Part shown: positions 11,101 to 21,173 of the stretch, piece by piece
How the letters are laid out: each line of letters starts with the position of its first letter
Position numbering within the stretch: position 1 is the first letter of the stretch
Assembly (NCBI GenBank): GCA_000934455.1
Contig: KN882322.1
Location: 265,049 to 303,087, forward strand
DNA length: 38,039 bases
Direction of reading: 5' to 3'
Origin: Apostichopus parvimensis
Lineage: Eukaryota; Echinodermata; Holothuroidea; Aspidochirotida; Stichopodidae
Notes under the pieces: model-generated
Database searches by the model: none
What the model was told of the DNA's origin: nothing
The model's input: only the letters and a program-made list of their open reading frames with translations
Made by a program: the position numbers and the translations under genes

Positions 11101-14100
11101 GTTGTTGTCATGCTCAGATGATGGCTTCCTGATTGGTTGAGTTAATTTTGTGGGTAGCCCGTCTTCGTACTTCATGTAATGTTCAATCAACATCTCTAAA
11201 GCAGTAAAGTAGGGCCCATCGTCGATGTAAAGGTTTTCACTCTGCGGCAAGATTTAGAGGAAGCACAGAAATTGTTTTTTTTTCTTTTTTTCCTTTTTGC
11301 ACTTTCTTTGTAGAACAGTTCATAGGCAGGAGAAAAATTCTTACAGATGTCTCCTTTTACTCAACAGTAGAATTTCTGACCTTTTTTTGTACTTGTGTAA
11401 TTTTAGACGCATTTCGGCTACGGGAGTATTGAGGGTGGGATGTACGGTTGAATAACTATACTCAAATCCACGATCATCTGGAGATCGCTGGTCACAAAGA
11501 AAGTTATGTCAGAGAGAGAATTGTTGCACCAAAACTCACGACTAGACATTTGAATAAGTCTGTCCAAGTACTTCAATAATTATTTACAGGTATATATTTA
11601 GTCTTATTTTTTTCTATGTGGGCAAAGAAGCAAAATGAAAATGGATGCGATAGAATTTATATCGCAATGTGACGTGATGCTAACAGTGAAATGATGATTC
11701 CTGTTTCCTTTATGAAAAAGATATTTTGCTTGAAAAAAAAAAAAAACTATCACAATGAAATTGTTACAAGAAGCAAGCCCCCCAAAATCTCACAATTTCA
11801 AAGTATCATCCAATTTTCATACCTTTGTCTGGATTTCAAAATTGTAGACACTTGCAGAGGCAGCCATTGACAAGACATAGACCCTGGGTTTGTGGGGACT
11901 GGTACGGACCAAGAACACACCGTCGGCAAGTCCGTGAGTCTGGATGCGTTCCAGGGCTTGGCTTCTATCTAAAGGTCCGTGGTAATAACCTGATACAGGA
12001 ATTTGTGGAGCTGACGGCAGAAAGTTTTCTGTTTCGATCGAGAAGATTTGGAAACTTTAGCATCATTCACAGCTGTTGACGAGATGCCATGATGCATTAC
12101 TATTGAATATATAAAGCAGGAATGTGCCCATGCTGGGGGGCACTGGGCGGCCCTGTCCAGCACTAAAAATTACCATCCAGCACTGTCTTAAAAATCGTGA
12201 ATCTCGCCCAGCACTATTTTCATCTAAAATCCCGACATGCCTAACAAAATATTCAACATAGATTGAAAAAAAAACAAAAAATGTAAATTGTTAGCAAAAC
12301 TAGTACTTGTGTATGTGCTTCAAAAGCTACACAAGTGCCAGCATTTGGCATCTGAGCACCTTCAAAAATCGAAAAAAATTTCAATTGGGAGGGGGACACC
12401 CCCCCTTGGACCCCTCCCCCAGGACAGCAATCAGTATACCCGGCACTCAGGAAATCCTGGGCACATCCCTGATAAAGGCAAATACATTTACAAGTATCGT
12501 ATCGTGGAAAAAAGGAAGTAACGGTCGTTTTTTTATTTTGCTTCCTTACTGTGGTAATGTTTTTTTCATTTTTCAGCATCCCCATTTTCACTAAAGGTTG
12601 GCAAATTCTGACAAAATGAGAGATGGAGCAGGCCTGTGCTGCTTTAAAATTCTTTGAGGATAATGAGGAGAGAGAAAGTGAAAGTTTTGCTAATACCCAG
12701 CTATGCATTAGGTATTAAGTTTGAGGAGCGAAGTCAACTTTTCTGTTATTCGCATGTTAAACGACTGCTGGAAAATCCCACAAACAACAGGTTTCGAATT
12801 TATAGCTTCTAGATGAATCATAGCAGTGAATACTACCCCATTTGGTTAAAACTACCTCGGTTGCCATGACGATCGCAAAAATTGTTTCAGGCTTCGTATT
12901 CCAAAGCAAAAGCAAGCACGGTACAGTACCTGACACATTAAGGATGAGGTCACAACATCATAGCTAACACACTAATCATTGTAGTGATAACAAAAGCAAA
13001 CCGGAAAACTCCAATAATCTCACAAGATGTTCTTCATTTGGTTTTCACCGAAACGTGACTAGTCGAGCTCATGAACTTTATAACCGGGTGCCAATTAGCA
13101 TTGGAAACTTTATCGGAATCAACTGAAATGTGCTCTCATGATGGGCAGAGCTACGGTAGATGCCAAAGTTCATGACATTTGTCACCTTCTTCTTCGACAT
13201 TGTGTTTACAGGACTTTCATGTCTTGATATCTGTTGACCTCAGATGGCCTTTGCCACAACCAAAAACAACTGTACACCTGTTACAAGTTGTCGTAAAGCC
13301 ATTCTATAACAGGGGCAAGTTTATGAATATATTGAAATATCTTTCAAAATTTTCACACTTTGACCAATACAGACCTCTGACCCACACAAAAGAACAACAG
13401 GGACCTTGTACCCAATTAGGGTAATTAGTTATACTTACTCTAAACATTCCACTTCTTGATAGATATTAAGTGGTTATATCGCACACAAAAATATACACAC
13501 ACACACACATACATACAGTATGCACACACACATGGCAACTATGCTGCAATACTGTACGATATTGCTGGTCTGCATAAAGTACCAAAAAGGAAGCAGACTT
13601 TGCAAGACTGATCTCTATTCTGATAAAATGCACCTATGTTACCTTAGTTACTGCAGATGTCTTTAGACAGACCATCTAAGCCATTTGATTCACTGAATGC
13701 GATCATTAAGGGACTCAAAGAATACATTTACCAGTCATTGGACAAGGAAATAGCTGAATCATCAGTTAATTAAAACTAGTTTAATTACTCTTGTACAAGA
13801 GACAATTCTACCTGCACAATTATGCAATTGGCTAATTCTGCAGCAACTTTTACTTTCTGTGTGGGAAGTGAGTTAGCAAAGTATGTTGTCTACTCTGACC
13901 GGGGGGAAGAGGTTACTTGTCAAAAATTGTGCATAAATGAAAGCAATAATTTAGTCTGAGATACATATATATGCCATACATTTGACACATTTGCTCACAG
14001 CAGAAAGCTGTAATCCCTATGTACATTTTACAGATGTTCAAGTTTAGTCAGTAACTGTACAAATATCGCATAGAAGGAAAATCCCAATCAAGTTGCACCA

Positions 14101-17100
14101 GCTCACAAGGCATAATCATTCATCCCTTTTAAAAATTTATCAGTTAAAAAGGGAAAAAAAACAAGAACAAGCAAAACTGCATGTTGCAAGTGTTCCACAA
14201 CTCTACCAAACATACTAATTACAGCCTTGATGTTGAATAAAATACAAAAAAAAGAGAAACTCCAGCCTGGATTCTTATCGGCAAAGTATGTTTGGATTAG
14301 GTTTCTTTGCAATGAATGCATGAAAACCTAAAGTAAGAGCTGAAGAATCTTTTTCTTCTTCTTTTTTTTTTTCCGACAGTAACTACTGTCACTTCCATCT
14401 AAATCTTCCACATCTGCGGTGAGATAATCATGAAGGAAAACAGTCAAGAAACAATTTTCTGTTCCTGTGTATTGGAATGCATTAAAGCAAGTTATACTAT
14501 GGCCTGATTAAGGGAGGGTCAGGTGGCATGGCCCTGTGTCGATTAGGGAGCCCTGGGGAATATGGACTGAAGAATAACCACGTCTCAATTTCGATAATAT
14601 ACCTAATGGGTAAAATAAAACATTAACAACAAGTGACATAACTGACCCCAGGGCCTGCCTCCAGGCTCTCAACACTCCTAGTTACCCTCCAAAATAACAC
14701 AACCCATCTGCTTAAGACAATAAAATGCAACCGTTCGGTTCAAATAGACGATCAAATTTATGGCAGTCTTACTCAGTAATGACACCAAGCTGGGTTGATT
14801 GTATCTTCTGGCAAGCTCCATGGGAGTTTCGTTGCTCGAATTTCGAGGGTGGCAAGGAGCACCGGCCATGATCAGATGCTTGGCACATTGTATGTAACCT
14901 CTGGTGACTGCTTCGTGGAGTGGAACCCATCCTGTTCTCGGATGTCGTTGCGTTGGATCTGCACTCTTCTTCATTAGCAGTTGGCAAGATTCTGGGTGCT
15001 TTGTGGAGCAGGAAACCTACAGGTGGTTTGAGGTGAAAGATAATGTAAATAAGTGGGCATCAAGGTGCCAAAAATGAAAATGTTCACCTGTGCTGCAATA
15101 CAATCCTCACTCATAGAAACTAGAGTATCCTTGGGTAGGAAGAAATCTTTAAAGCCAGTTGCAAAGAGATGGGTGATGGAGAGGGAATTGTACCGTTTTC
15201 CCACTTTCTCACCCCCCACAGGTCTCCACTTTTTGGAAGATTAAAACTTTTGTTGGTCAGAAACACCCTAGAAAGGTTTTTACAGTCATCTGGTTCTTTT
15301 AGCTACAGATATTACATCAAACCATAACACTGCTGAAGGTTAAATTAACAAAAGCCATATTTATGCTGATGAATACTGAATTTTTCTCTACTTTACACAG
15401 TACATCAAAAGCCTAGCTTCCTTGCCATGTTTGCTGTGCAAATGCTCCATAATATCCATTACATAACTTGAACATGACTTGACTTGCACATAAAATGAAC
15501 ATAACTTAACATAAAATTCCGAAACTGCAGAAATTAAAAAAAAAAGACTGAAGCTTTAATATTGACCAGCGTACCTTCCAGAATGAAAGTCGGGATATTT
15601 CATAAACCGCGCAACCACGGAGGTGACGTGTGACGACACTGATGTAGAATGAATGAAATGTTACTTACATAGAGGGGACTGACCCCTGAGCTGTTTTTAC
15701 AATTAATATTAGCCTCATTGTCCAGCAGAAGGTTTATAATTGATAGAAACCCTCTGGCCGATGCCTCGTGAAGAGCGGTCTGCCCCATAGCATTTCTGGA
15801 ATCTATGTGACCACGTAAGCTTTCGTCATGTTCTAAAATTTTGGAGAGTATGTCCTTGTCACCTTCCATTGCAGCTCTGTATGCAAATGAAAAACAAAAT
15901 GAAAAGAAAAAAGGGCATACTAACAGCAAAATGGTCGGGGAAGGGAGGGGGGGTGAAAGGGACAGGAAGGTGGAGAACAGAAGATTTGAAAATGAGGGAA
16001 ATGTGTAAGGCATGAAATAAGAATGAAATAAGATTACACTTAGTAAAATCCACAACCTGTGTTATGACTGGAGTGGCGATTTGATTCCTTCTTTACCATA
16101 CTTCCTAGTTCCTACTTAGGGTCACAGTGACAGTGCAAAATACAGTATATACCAAAGCTCTATTAAAACCCAGTTGGAGCTGGCAAGTGAACATCTCATT
16201 CCAAAACCAGAGAATTATTACAGTGAAGTGTGTCAAATATTGTTAATTGTAATAGATAAAATCCCTCAACACAGTGTACAAAGACGTCGCAATGAACAGG
16301 AAGTGATGTAGCATAGCTTTCATAGAGTCAGTCTCTCTGAGTCGCCATTTACAAGAAGGTCTGCCACGAAACGTAGATACTGCGTATCACGTGTGTGCTA
16401 AAATAATAAAGCTGTCCTCTGTTTTCTTAAACAAGAGAACCACAATTTAACTGTTTGAATTTATAAACTTATTGCATTTAAGTCTGACCTGTGTAGAGGA
16501 GTGGTCCGTCCTGCCCTCCTAGCCGTCGAAGGCGGGAGATCCCCGGCACAGAAGGCCTTGAGTTGAGTTGGAAGGCCATCAGCAGAAGTCTGGTAATAGT
16601 TCACCAACTGGTCCAAGCCTTGAAACAAAGGGCCGTTCTCGATGCGGAAATAAAAGTCTCCCAGACACTGTATTTGGAAGTGTGCAGGGCTTCCATTGTG
16701 GATTAGGGAGATGACGTAATCCCCTTTTCGAGAGGTGCTCTCTCTGACCAGGAATAGTCCCTCTGTCGAACCATTCTCTTGTAAGAAATGTAAGGCAACA
16801 TCTCTGGTAATCCTACCATGGTACCAGAGTAGGTCCTTCTCCTCGTCCTTGCCTTGAATAACATCGCTACAGAGATAAGCATCTAAGGAGCTAGATTTCA
16901 GAGACTCCCGGAGGCGTGGCTTCTTTCTTTCGTCATCGTCGAATGCGTAGACGCTAGAGTAGAGGTCGTCGTTAGGGAGTTCTGCAAAGTTCATGCCATT
17001 ATTGAATGCCCCGCGCATCCCACTTTGGTCATTCATGGTAACGGGCATTATGAGGTCTACATCTGTCGGCAAATAACTAGCAACTTGTACTAGTTGTCCA

Positions 17101-17154
17101 TCATAAATCGTCTTACAGTTATCGGCTGATTGTTCTTTTACCCTCAATAGACGT
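1982..17154 (-). CDS. Shark: SHARK/HTK16-type tyrosine kinase (SH2-ANK-SH2-kinase), 11 exons
   Basis: Cytoplasmic protein tyrosine kinase. Exons: 17154-16489, 15876-15669, 15016-14773, 12010-11823, 11241-10882, 8806-8641, 7308-7088, 5995-5810, 4597-4506, 3782-3656, 2191-1982. All junctions are GT-AG and phases agree; from ATG 17036 the total is 2550 nt, exactly 850 codons including TAA. Domain order: N-terminal extension (about 1-70), SH2 (71-165), ankyrin repeats (183-333), SH2 (342-435), proline-rich linker (436-516), kinase (about 573-840). Both SH2 domains keep the FLVR arginine. The kinase has the GQGEFG loop, Lys601, Glu619, HRDLAARN (Asp694), DFG (Asp712), a tandem Tyr pair in the activation loop and APE. 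The order SH2-ANK-SH2-kinase is diagnostic of SHARK; Syk and ZAP70 lack ankyrins. The family acts downstream of Draper-type phagocytic receptors in flies (known, not seen here). Start codon is the weak point: the 17154 acceptor implies an upstream exon not identified. Introns 2192-3655, 11242-11822, 15017-15668 and 15877-16488 hold nothing I recognise. Confidence 0.93.
3656..3782 (-). CDS. Shark: SHARK exon: kinase C-lobe
   Basis: 127 nt. It encodes [20 protein letters not shown], then [20 protein letters not shown], the APE motif and helix F of a tyrosine kinase. Acceptor TACAAG, donor GTAAAC, phase 0 at its end. Confidence 0.95.
4089..4375 (-). mobile_element. tRNA-derived SINE, family B, copy 1
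   Basis: Read on the minus strand, a degenerate A box (TAGTCAATTTGG, near 4370-4350) and a weak B box (AGGTTTGCCC) are followed by GGCAAGACACTTAATCTC. The body ends in a segment shared with the copy at 26030-26335 (CACACCCACA...AAGTG.ACACAATTCA). It sits in the SHARK intron 3783-4505, in the sense orientation of that gene. Boundaries are approximate. Confidence 0.65.
4506..4597 (-). CDS. Shark: SHARK exon: DFG and activation loop
   Basis: 92 nt. It encodes [16 protein letters not shown], then [15 protein letters not shown]; the adjacent tyrosines match the Syk/ZAP70 activation-loop pair. Acceptor CTGACAG, donor GTGAGT. The Trp codon is split across the junction. Confidence 0.95.
4766..4829 (+). 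repeat. G-rich tract, G-quadruplex potential
   Basis: At least six runs of three or more G on the plus strand (GGGTGGG, GGGGGAGGGAGGG, GGGGG, GGGG) separated by short spacers. It lies in the SHARK intron 4598-5809, on the template strand of that gene, so the nascent RNA is C-rich. Confidence 0.6.
5810..5995 (-). CDS. Shark: SHARK exon: kinase hinge and catalytic loop
   Basis: 186 nt, 62 codons in phase 0. It starts [14 protein letters not shown] (hinge) and includes [19 protein letters not shown] with the catalytic Asp694. Acceptor CTTGAAG, donor GTAAAC. The residue at the gatekeeper position (second codon) is Gln rather than the Met of Syk and ZAP70. Confidence 0.95.
6185..6210 (+). repeat. 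Short dispersed repeat, copy 1
   Basis: 26 bp matching 9303-9328 at 23 of 26 positions; the core GCTTACCTGTCTCCTC also recurs at 25588-25603. Probably a fragment of an old mobile element. Located in the SHARK intron 5996-7087, which otherwise shows only a CA repeat. Confidence 0.4.
7023..7040. repeat. (CA)n microsatellite
   Basis: About nine CA units in the SHARK intron, roughly 50 nt from the donor of the 7308-7088 exon. Confidence 0.9.
7088..7308 (-). CDS. Shark: SHARK exon: kinase N-lobe
   Basis: 221 nt. It encodes the nucleotide loop ([12 protein letters not shown]), the ATP-binding lysine in SVALKTLL, the alpha-C glutamate in [10 protein letters not shown] and strands beta4-5 ([16 protein letters not shown]). 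Acceptor ATTTCAG, donor GTAAGT, phase 0 at its end. Confidence 0.95.
8297..8530 (+). mobile_element. tRNA-derived SINE, family A
   Basis: The tRNA-like head has an A box (TTAGCTCAGTGG, 8303-8314) and B box (AGTTCGAGTCA, 8348-8358). The T-stem does not pair well, so this is not a functional tRNA. The tRNA-unrelated body contains a perfect 5-bp stem with a TTCG loop (8446-8459) and a 14-bp palindrome TCCTGCATGCAGGA (8499-8512). It lies in the SHARK intron, antisense to the gene. The 3' end is approximate. Confidence 0.7.
8641..8806 (-). CDS. Shark: SHARK exon: linker to kinase domain
   Basis: 166 nt. It starts [16 protein letters not shown], then a charged, probably helical stretch ([16 protein letters not shown]), and ends [12 protein letters not shown] just before the glycine-rich loop. 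Acceptor TTTTCAG, donor GTCAGT. A SINE lies about 110 nt downstream of the donor. Confidence 0.9.
9303..9328 (+). repeat. Short dispersed repeat, copy 2
   Basis: Matches 6185-6210 with three mismatches. The following CAGCACTCT (from 9335) also follows the related core at 25588, suggesting a longer, decayed element. In the SHARK intron 8807-10881. Confidence 0.4.
10305..10627. other. Assembly gap
   Basis: 323 N within the SHARK intron between exons 10882 and 8806. The frame joins correctly without it, so no coding exon need be missing, though one in phase 0 could be hidden. Confidence 0.99.
10882..11241 (-). CDS. Shark: SHARK exon: second SH2, end, and proline-rich linker
   Basis: 360 nt in phase 0 at both ends. 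It completes the SH2 ([22 protein letters not shown], then [10 protein letters not shown]), followed by a proline-rich linker with [11 protein letters not shown] and YPAPPPRVQ, possible SH3 ligands. Acceptor TTGCCGCAG, donor GTAGGT. Confidence 0.93.
11823..12010 (-). CDS. Shark: SHARK exon: second SH2, first half
   Basis: Encodes [24 protein letters not shown] (binding Arg intact) and VYNFEIQTK. Donor GTATGA after 11823. Two acceptors 21 nt apart fit the incoming phase: CAG before 12010 (adds T-P-Q-I-P-V-S-G) and CAG before 11989 (gives a single Ser). I list the longer form because the first acceptor has the better pyrimidine tract. Confidence 0.9.
12117..12471 (+). mobile_element. Short inverted-repeat transposon (MITE), copy 1
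   Basis: 355 bp with 14-bp terminal inverted repeats (CAGGAATGTGCCCA and, inverted, CAGGGATGTGCCCA) flanked by a 6-bp duplication ATAAAG (12111-12116 and 12472-12477). A homologous copy lies inverted at 35272-35608. Open frames inside it are not genes. It lies in the SHARK intron 12011-14772. No transposase is encoded, so it is non-autonomous. Confidence 0.88.
13494..13533. repeat. CA-rich microsatellite
   Basis: Interrupted (AC)n with ACAT units in the SHARK intron 12011-14772. Apart from this and the MITE, I see nothing further in that intron. Confidence 0.85.
14773..15016 (-). CDS. Shark: SHARK exon: ankyrin repeats, second part
   Basis: 244 nt. It starts [22 protein letters not shown], completing the repeat begun in the previous exon. 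It contains two further ankyrin cores ([20 protein letters not shown] and [20 protein letters not shown]). Acceptor CCTGTAG, donor GTAAGA, ending with one base of a split codon. Confidence 0.93.
15669..15876 (-). CDS. Shark: SHARK exon: ankyrin repeats, first part
   Basis: 208 nt, 69 codons after the split Arg. It starts [14 protein letters not shown] and carries a clear ankyrin helix signature ([20 protein letters not shown], then [12 protein letters not shown]). Acceptor CATACAG, donor GTAAGT, ending in phase 0 at a Tyr codon. It continues directly into the exon at 15016. Confidence 0.93.
16489..17154 (-). CDS. Shark: SHARK exon: N-terminal extension and first SH2
   Basis: First exon I can support. 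Acceptor TTTTAG before 17154, donor GTCAGA after 16489, ending in a split codon (AG|A, Arg). The SH2 runs from WYHGRITRD through GLFLVREST (phosphotyrosine-binding Arg intact) to [16 protein letters not shown]. Two in-frame ATGs lie upstream of it: 17048, and 17036 with a strong context (ACCATGA), which I prefer. The frame stays open up to the acceptor, so translation could also enter from an unseen exon. The roughly 70-residue extension before the SH2 is acidic and contains [13 protein letters not shown], two tyrosines in an acidic setting. Confidence 0.92.
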
Positions 17155-17246
17155 CTAAAATCAAAGAAGAATGAGTAATAGAACAAAATATATAACTCCT
17201 GTTAAAGAGTTGTATATATGTGTTTGTATGTGTGTATGCGTGTATG

Positions 17247-17294
17247 TATATATGTATGTAAGTATGGGTGTATATATGTATGTAAGTATGGGTG
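17247..17294. repeat. 24-bp tandem repeat, two units
   Basis: Two identical adjacent units of TATATATGTATGTAAG plus TATGGGTG, within a wider TG/TA-rich stretch (17205-17310), about 95 nt upstream of the SHARK acceptor at 17154. Confidence 0.85.
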
Positions 17295-19258
17295 TATGTA
17301 TGAAAGTTTGTGCAGAGTTGCATTTGTCTTCCACCAAAACAAGATGGCCGCATTGTTGATGACATTAATACTAACTTCAAGAATAAATTCTTGAGTTTCT
17401 TTCCCAGTGCCCTTAGTCTTCTCACAAAGAAGACTTTTAAGATAAGATTCTTCACATTTGGAAGCTACAAGAACTGGAGAACATTGTCATATTTTTGGAA
17501 ACTGAAAATTAAACCATAATTCCAACTTATTCTTTATTACTATTATTTTTTATTATATCAACTATAAAAAATTTGCCAACAATTAGCTCTATACTCAAAT
17601 AGTAACAATAACACACAGTACCATGTAGTTTTACTTCCTGTTAGCTTTGAACTAAACAAATATTGATTCTTGAAAAGCAAGTTATTATATTTCCCCTCCC
17701 ATGACCTTGCAATCTTACTCAAATTTTGGAATACCGCACTGTAACAGTACTTTAAAACATGAATCCATAGTTCTTAAATTCAAGTTTCCTAAAAAAAGTT
17801 GTCGATAGAAACACTTTATGAAATGCTGTCGAATAAATTTCTTGCATTCTAATTTACAGTATATACCTATTGTTGATTAATACATTGAACTACCATAAGT
17901 AATTTACTGTATAAAACCCTCTTGGTTTCTGTCAAAATAGTGCTTATATCATGACACTCCTTTGTTGGTTCGACATGTACAGTACAGTATTTGCCACTTC
18001 CTACTGGGAATAGGGTATTTTGGCACAGTATCGCATGGGCAATTAACAACACAAATAAAACTCTTTGTTTTCTTCCTTCAATGACGCACACCAAATTTCA
18101 GTATTTCATGAAGAGTATAAAAACGCATCAAAATAAAACCTGCTATAATGTACTGTACTAAAAGATGTATGAAAACTTTATTCCGTCTCACAAGTTACAG
18201 AGCTCTATAAGTTTCAGAACTGTGTATTTGTGTAACCTACAAATCATAAATATTACAGACCATGATTATATATAAACTTTGACATTTAGACCCAGTTTGG
18301 TGTTGTTTGCTTAAACAAGTACATGCACAACAACAGCTAAACTGTTTTATTTAATGGGAAACTTACATCTGTCTAGAGTTAAATTTCTTACAGGAAGAAT
18401 GGGTACACTAAGCTTGCACGGTTTCGTGAAAAGTAAACACTGTTTTTTTTCTATAAAACAAAACCCAATCTGGCTCAAAAACCAGTATTTTCCCTCTCCC
18501 GAATTCCATTGAAAACAACGCAAATCTCAGAGGTGTTATGATTGCTAAAGATGCCCATTTTTTATGCTTAAATAACAACAGCAGTTCAAGTCTAGTTTGA
18601 TTGTAATATAGGGTAAAAATAAAGAGAATAAATTCAAGAAATGTTACTGTCTTTATGGCTCTCTTTTTCTTATCAACGTTAACTTTACCGAAGTAAAATT
18701 GCCGAAAAGAAATGATGTGTTAGTGATATAATGTTTTCTTAAGTGTAAACTTCACGAACATGTACCGTTTGTCGTGTGTTTACTGTGTTCAGAAAGACAA
18801 GTACATTAATGGTCACCCCGATCACCCTATGATCTCTTCAGCTAGAATGCTACTTGTCTAATGACAGCACAAGTAAATATGTACTTACAAATACAATCAT
18901 CTACAAAAAGGGTAAGTTGTTACTGTTTAACCTGCTACTGACGATAAAATAGCATGCGTATGTTAACACTAAAAACGTTTTTTGTCAGATGAAGAATCTT
19001 CCTGAAACGTAGATGTTATTGTAATAGTCCCTCCCAAGAAAATACGATCAATTGCTCTACCCCTAATCCACGCTATTAAGCCGATTAATATTATTCCAGA
19101 GAGAGGTAGGAATACAATGTAGCTGGGTGAAAAATTATTACAGATTCACAGGTGTTCGAAAACAGATGCGCGATGAATCAATTTTTATTTTCAATTCAAT
19201 TTTTCACATTTTTTGGAGTTTTCTTAAAATAAAATAGAGCACCAAAATTCAGTGGGCA

Positions 19259-19286
19259 AAACCGGTTTTGGTACTAAAACCGGTTT
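19259..19286. promoter_or_regulatory. Two AACCGGTT sites in a 28-bp palindrome
   Basis: AACCGGTT occurs at 19260-19267 and 19278-19285, each within AAACCGGTTT. The two form an inverted repeat with perfect 11-bp arms around a GTAC centre. AACCGGTT is the known core of Grainyhead/CP2-family binding sites. Binding here is inferred. Confidence 0.45.
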
Positions 19287-21142
19287 CCCGTGTGCACAAT
19301 CTTATAGGGTACACCCTCAAACTTTGGAAGTACATACTGTGCTTAATTGTGCACAGCTGGACGTAGCTAAGCCTGACAATTTCAACTGATTCGTTAATTT
19401 AACAAAGTCCACATTCTTAGCATTAAACTGTAAAATCAAAAAGTGAAGTGAAAATGTATCTAGGGATAACACACAATTTAGGATACAAATTTATGGTAAA
19501 TTTAATACGCCACTTTTTTTTTCTGTTGACCCCTCTGTACAGTTTTCCTAGTGATTTTATGTACATATTGACGATGCGCCAGGCACACAATATTTACCAT
19601 TAAGGTGGCAAGCCTAGGTTAACATTATAACTTATTATGACACCAATTATACAGTATATATGTCAATTGTCAAGCCTTGATGACAACTACAGACAGAGCT
19701 TCTAATTCATTAAAAATTATAAAAAAAGGAGACCAACACTAATCTGGCAGATTGATTGACATTCCTCTTCCCCTTTGTGTTACATTAATTAGTTTGACCT
19801 ACAATCAGAAATGATTGATCGTATATGTTGCTACCTGCATGCATGTTGATCGAATTCACATCATTTCCCTGGAGATAATTGTATTAACTAGATAAAATGC
19901 TTTTGCCAACGTGTTCTCCCAACCTTTGCACAACAACTATTTTTGCATAGCCTTTATATTACTGCCATGGTTATGTGTGAAACCCAGAATGTTTCTGTTA
20001 CTTTATAATATTTTTATTTTTTGGAGGGGGGTGGTAAATAAAACTTTTCCTACTTTTGTGGCAGGTCTATTTAGCTCTAGTCTAGGTACTTACCTAGCAC
20101 ATGTTTCTGTATACCGTTAGATTTAAAGTTCATGTTACTCATAACCAACTTATGTAGCACCGAATGGCCTAACCTTCCCATGAATATCTTAGTCCTTTAC
20201 AAGCACAACAGGACAGTAATATGGTACGATATCACTACTTTTGGTACAGTGTGCCATGGGGAAGAATAGACAGTACAGTGCTAGTAGCCTAGGCTTAGGT
20301 CTAGATTCAAAGTGCTAGCTTGTCCCTTAACTTGGTAACTGTGTGTAACGTTCCTTAATGAAAATGAAACTTTACTTAGGTGTAACTTACACTTCACATG
20401 AGTATCTGTTACCGGCGAGCTATGAAAAACACTTTACGTTGAAGAATTCTTGCGACCTAATCAGTATGGAACTTTCAGGAAATGTTACCCGGGGAGTATG
20501 TCCAACAAGTCCTTCGTTCTTACTGCGTTACAGTACGTATCCGAAAGAATAGTGCTTGACTAGCTGAGATCGCTCTCCTTCCTGCTATAGCTAATATGTA
20601 ATCACAACGTATTTCCGCGTTCGCAAGTCTGAGTAGTTAGCAATGGAAAGTCAGTTTAACGCAAAAAAAAAGCATGTTCGAAGTTCCAGAACAAATTTTT
20701 AACAGAGATCTACGCAGTAAGAAAGTTAGCATACAGACCAAGACAAACATTTCAAGGTGTTTGATAACAATCCATTGTAATGATAGAAAAAGTTGCCATA
20801 TGTCCAAAATGTCTCTATTTATATCCACTGATGATATAGAAAAGATGTCATCATGACGTTCAATGATGCCAATAACGTATCTTGAATGATTATTTTGCTT
20901 AATTTAATTACATAAGTGTTATCGTAGAACTATTAGAAAACCGAGGGACGTGGCAATTTGTAGATCGTGTGACAGCGATGTTTGTCATACAACAGAAGAA
21001 ACTGGTGGGACGGAATAGATGAAAAAAATGTCTTGGCACATCCTACCACCACCAATTAACTGACACCGTAATTATTCCTAGACACTTGTTTAGGTCAGAC
21101 GAAAATATGTTTTAGGAGACGGTGACATGCCAGGACTGCGTA

Positions 21143-21173
21143 GGGGGGGGGGAGGGGAGGGGGATGGGAAGGG
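21143..21173 (+). repeat. G-rich tract, G-quadruplex potential
   Basis: Four or more G runs (about ten G, then GGGG, GGGGG, GGG, GGG) on the plus strand, about 2.8 kb upstream of the SHIP start. Confidence 0.55.

Noticed and set aside
12253..12708. 151-codon minus-strand frame and two overlapping plus-strand frames
   Set aside because: They lie on the MITE; similar peptides come from its other copy at 35272-35608. Translation of repeat, not a gene.
17144..17455. 103-codon minus-strand frame just upstream of the first SHARK exon, as a candidate N-terminus
   Set aside because: It is in another frame than the SH2, crosses the TG-rich repeat and has no family resemblance.
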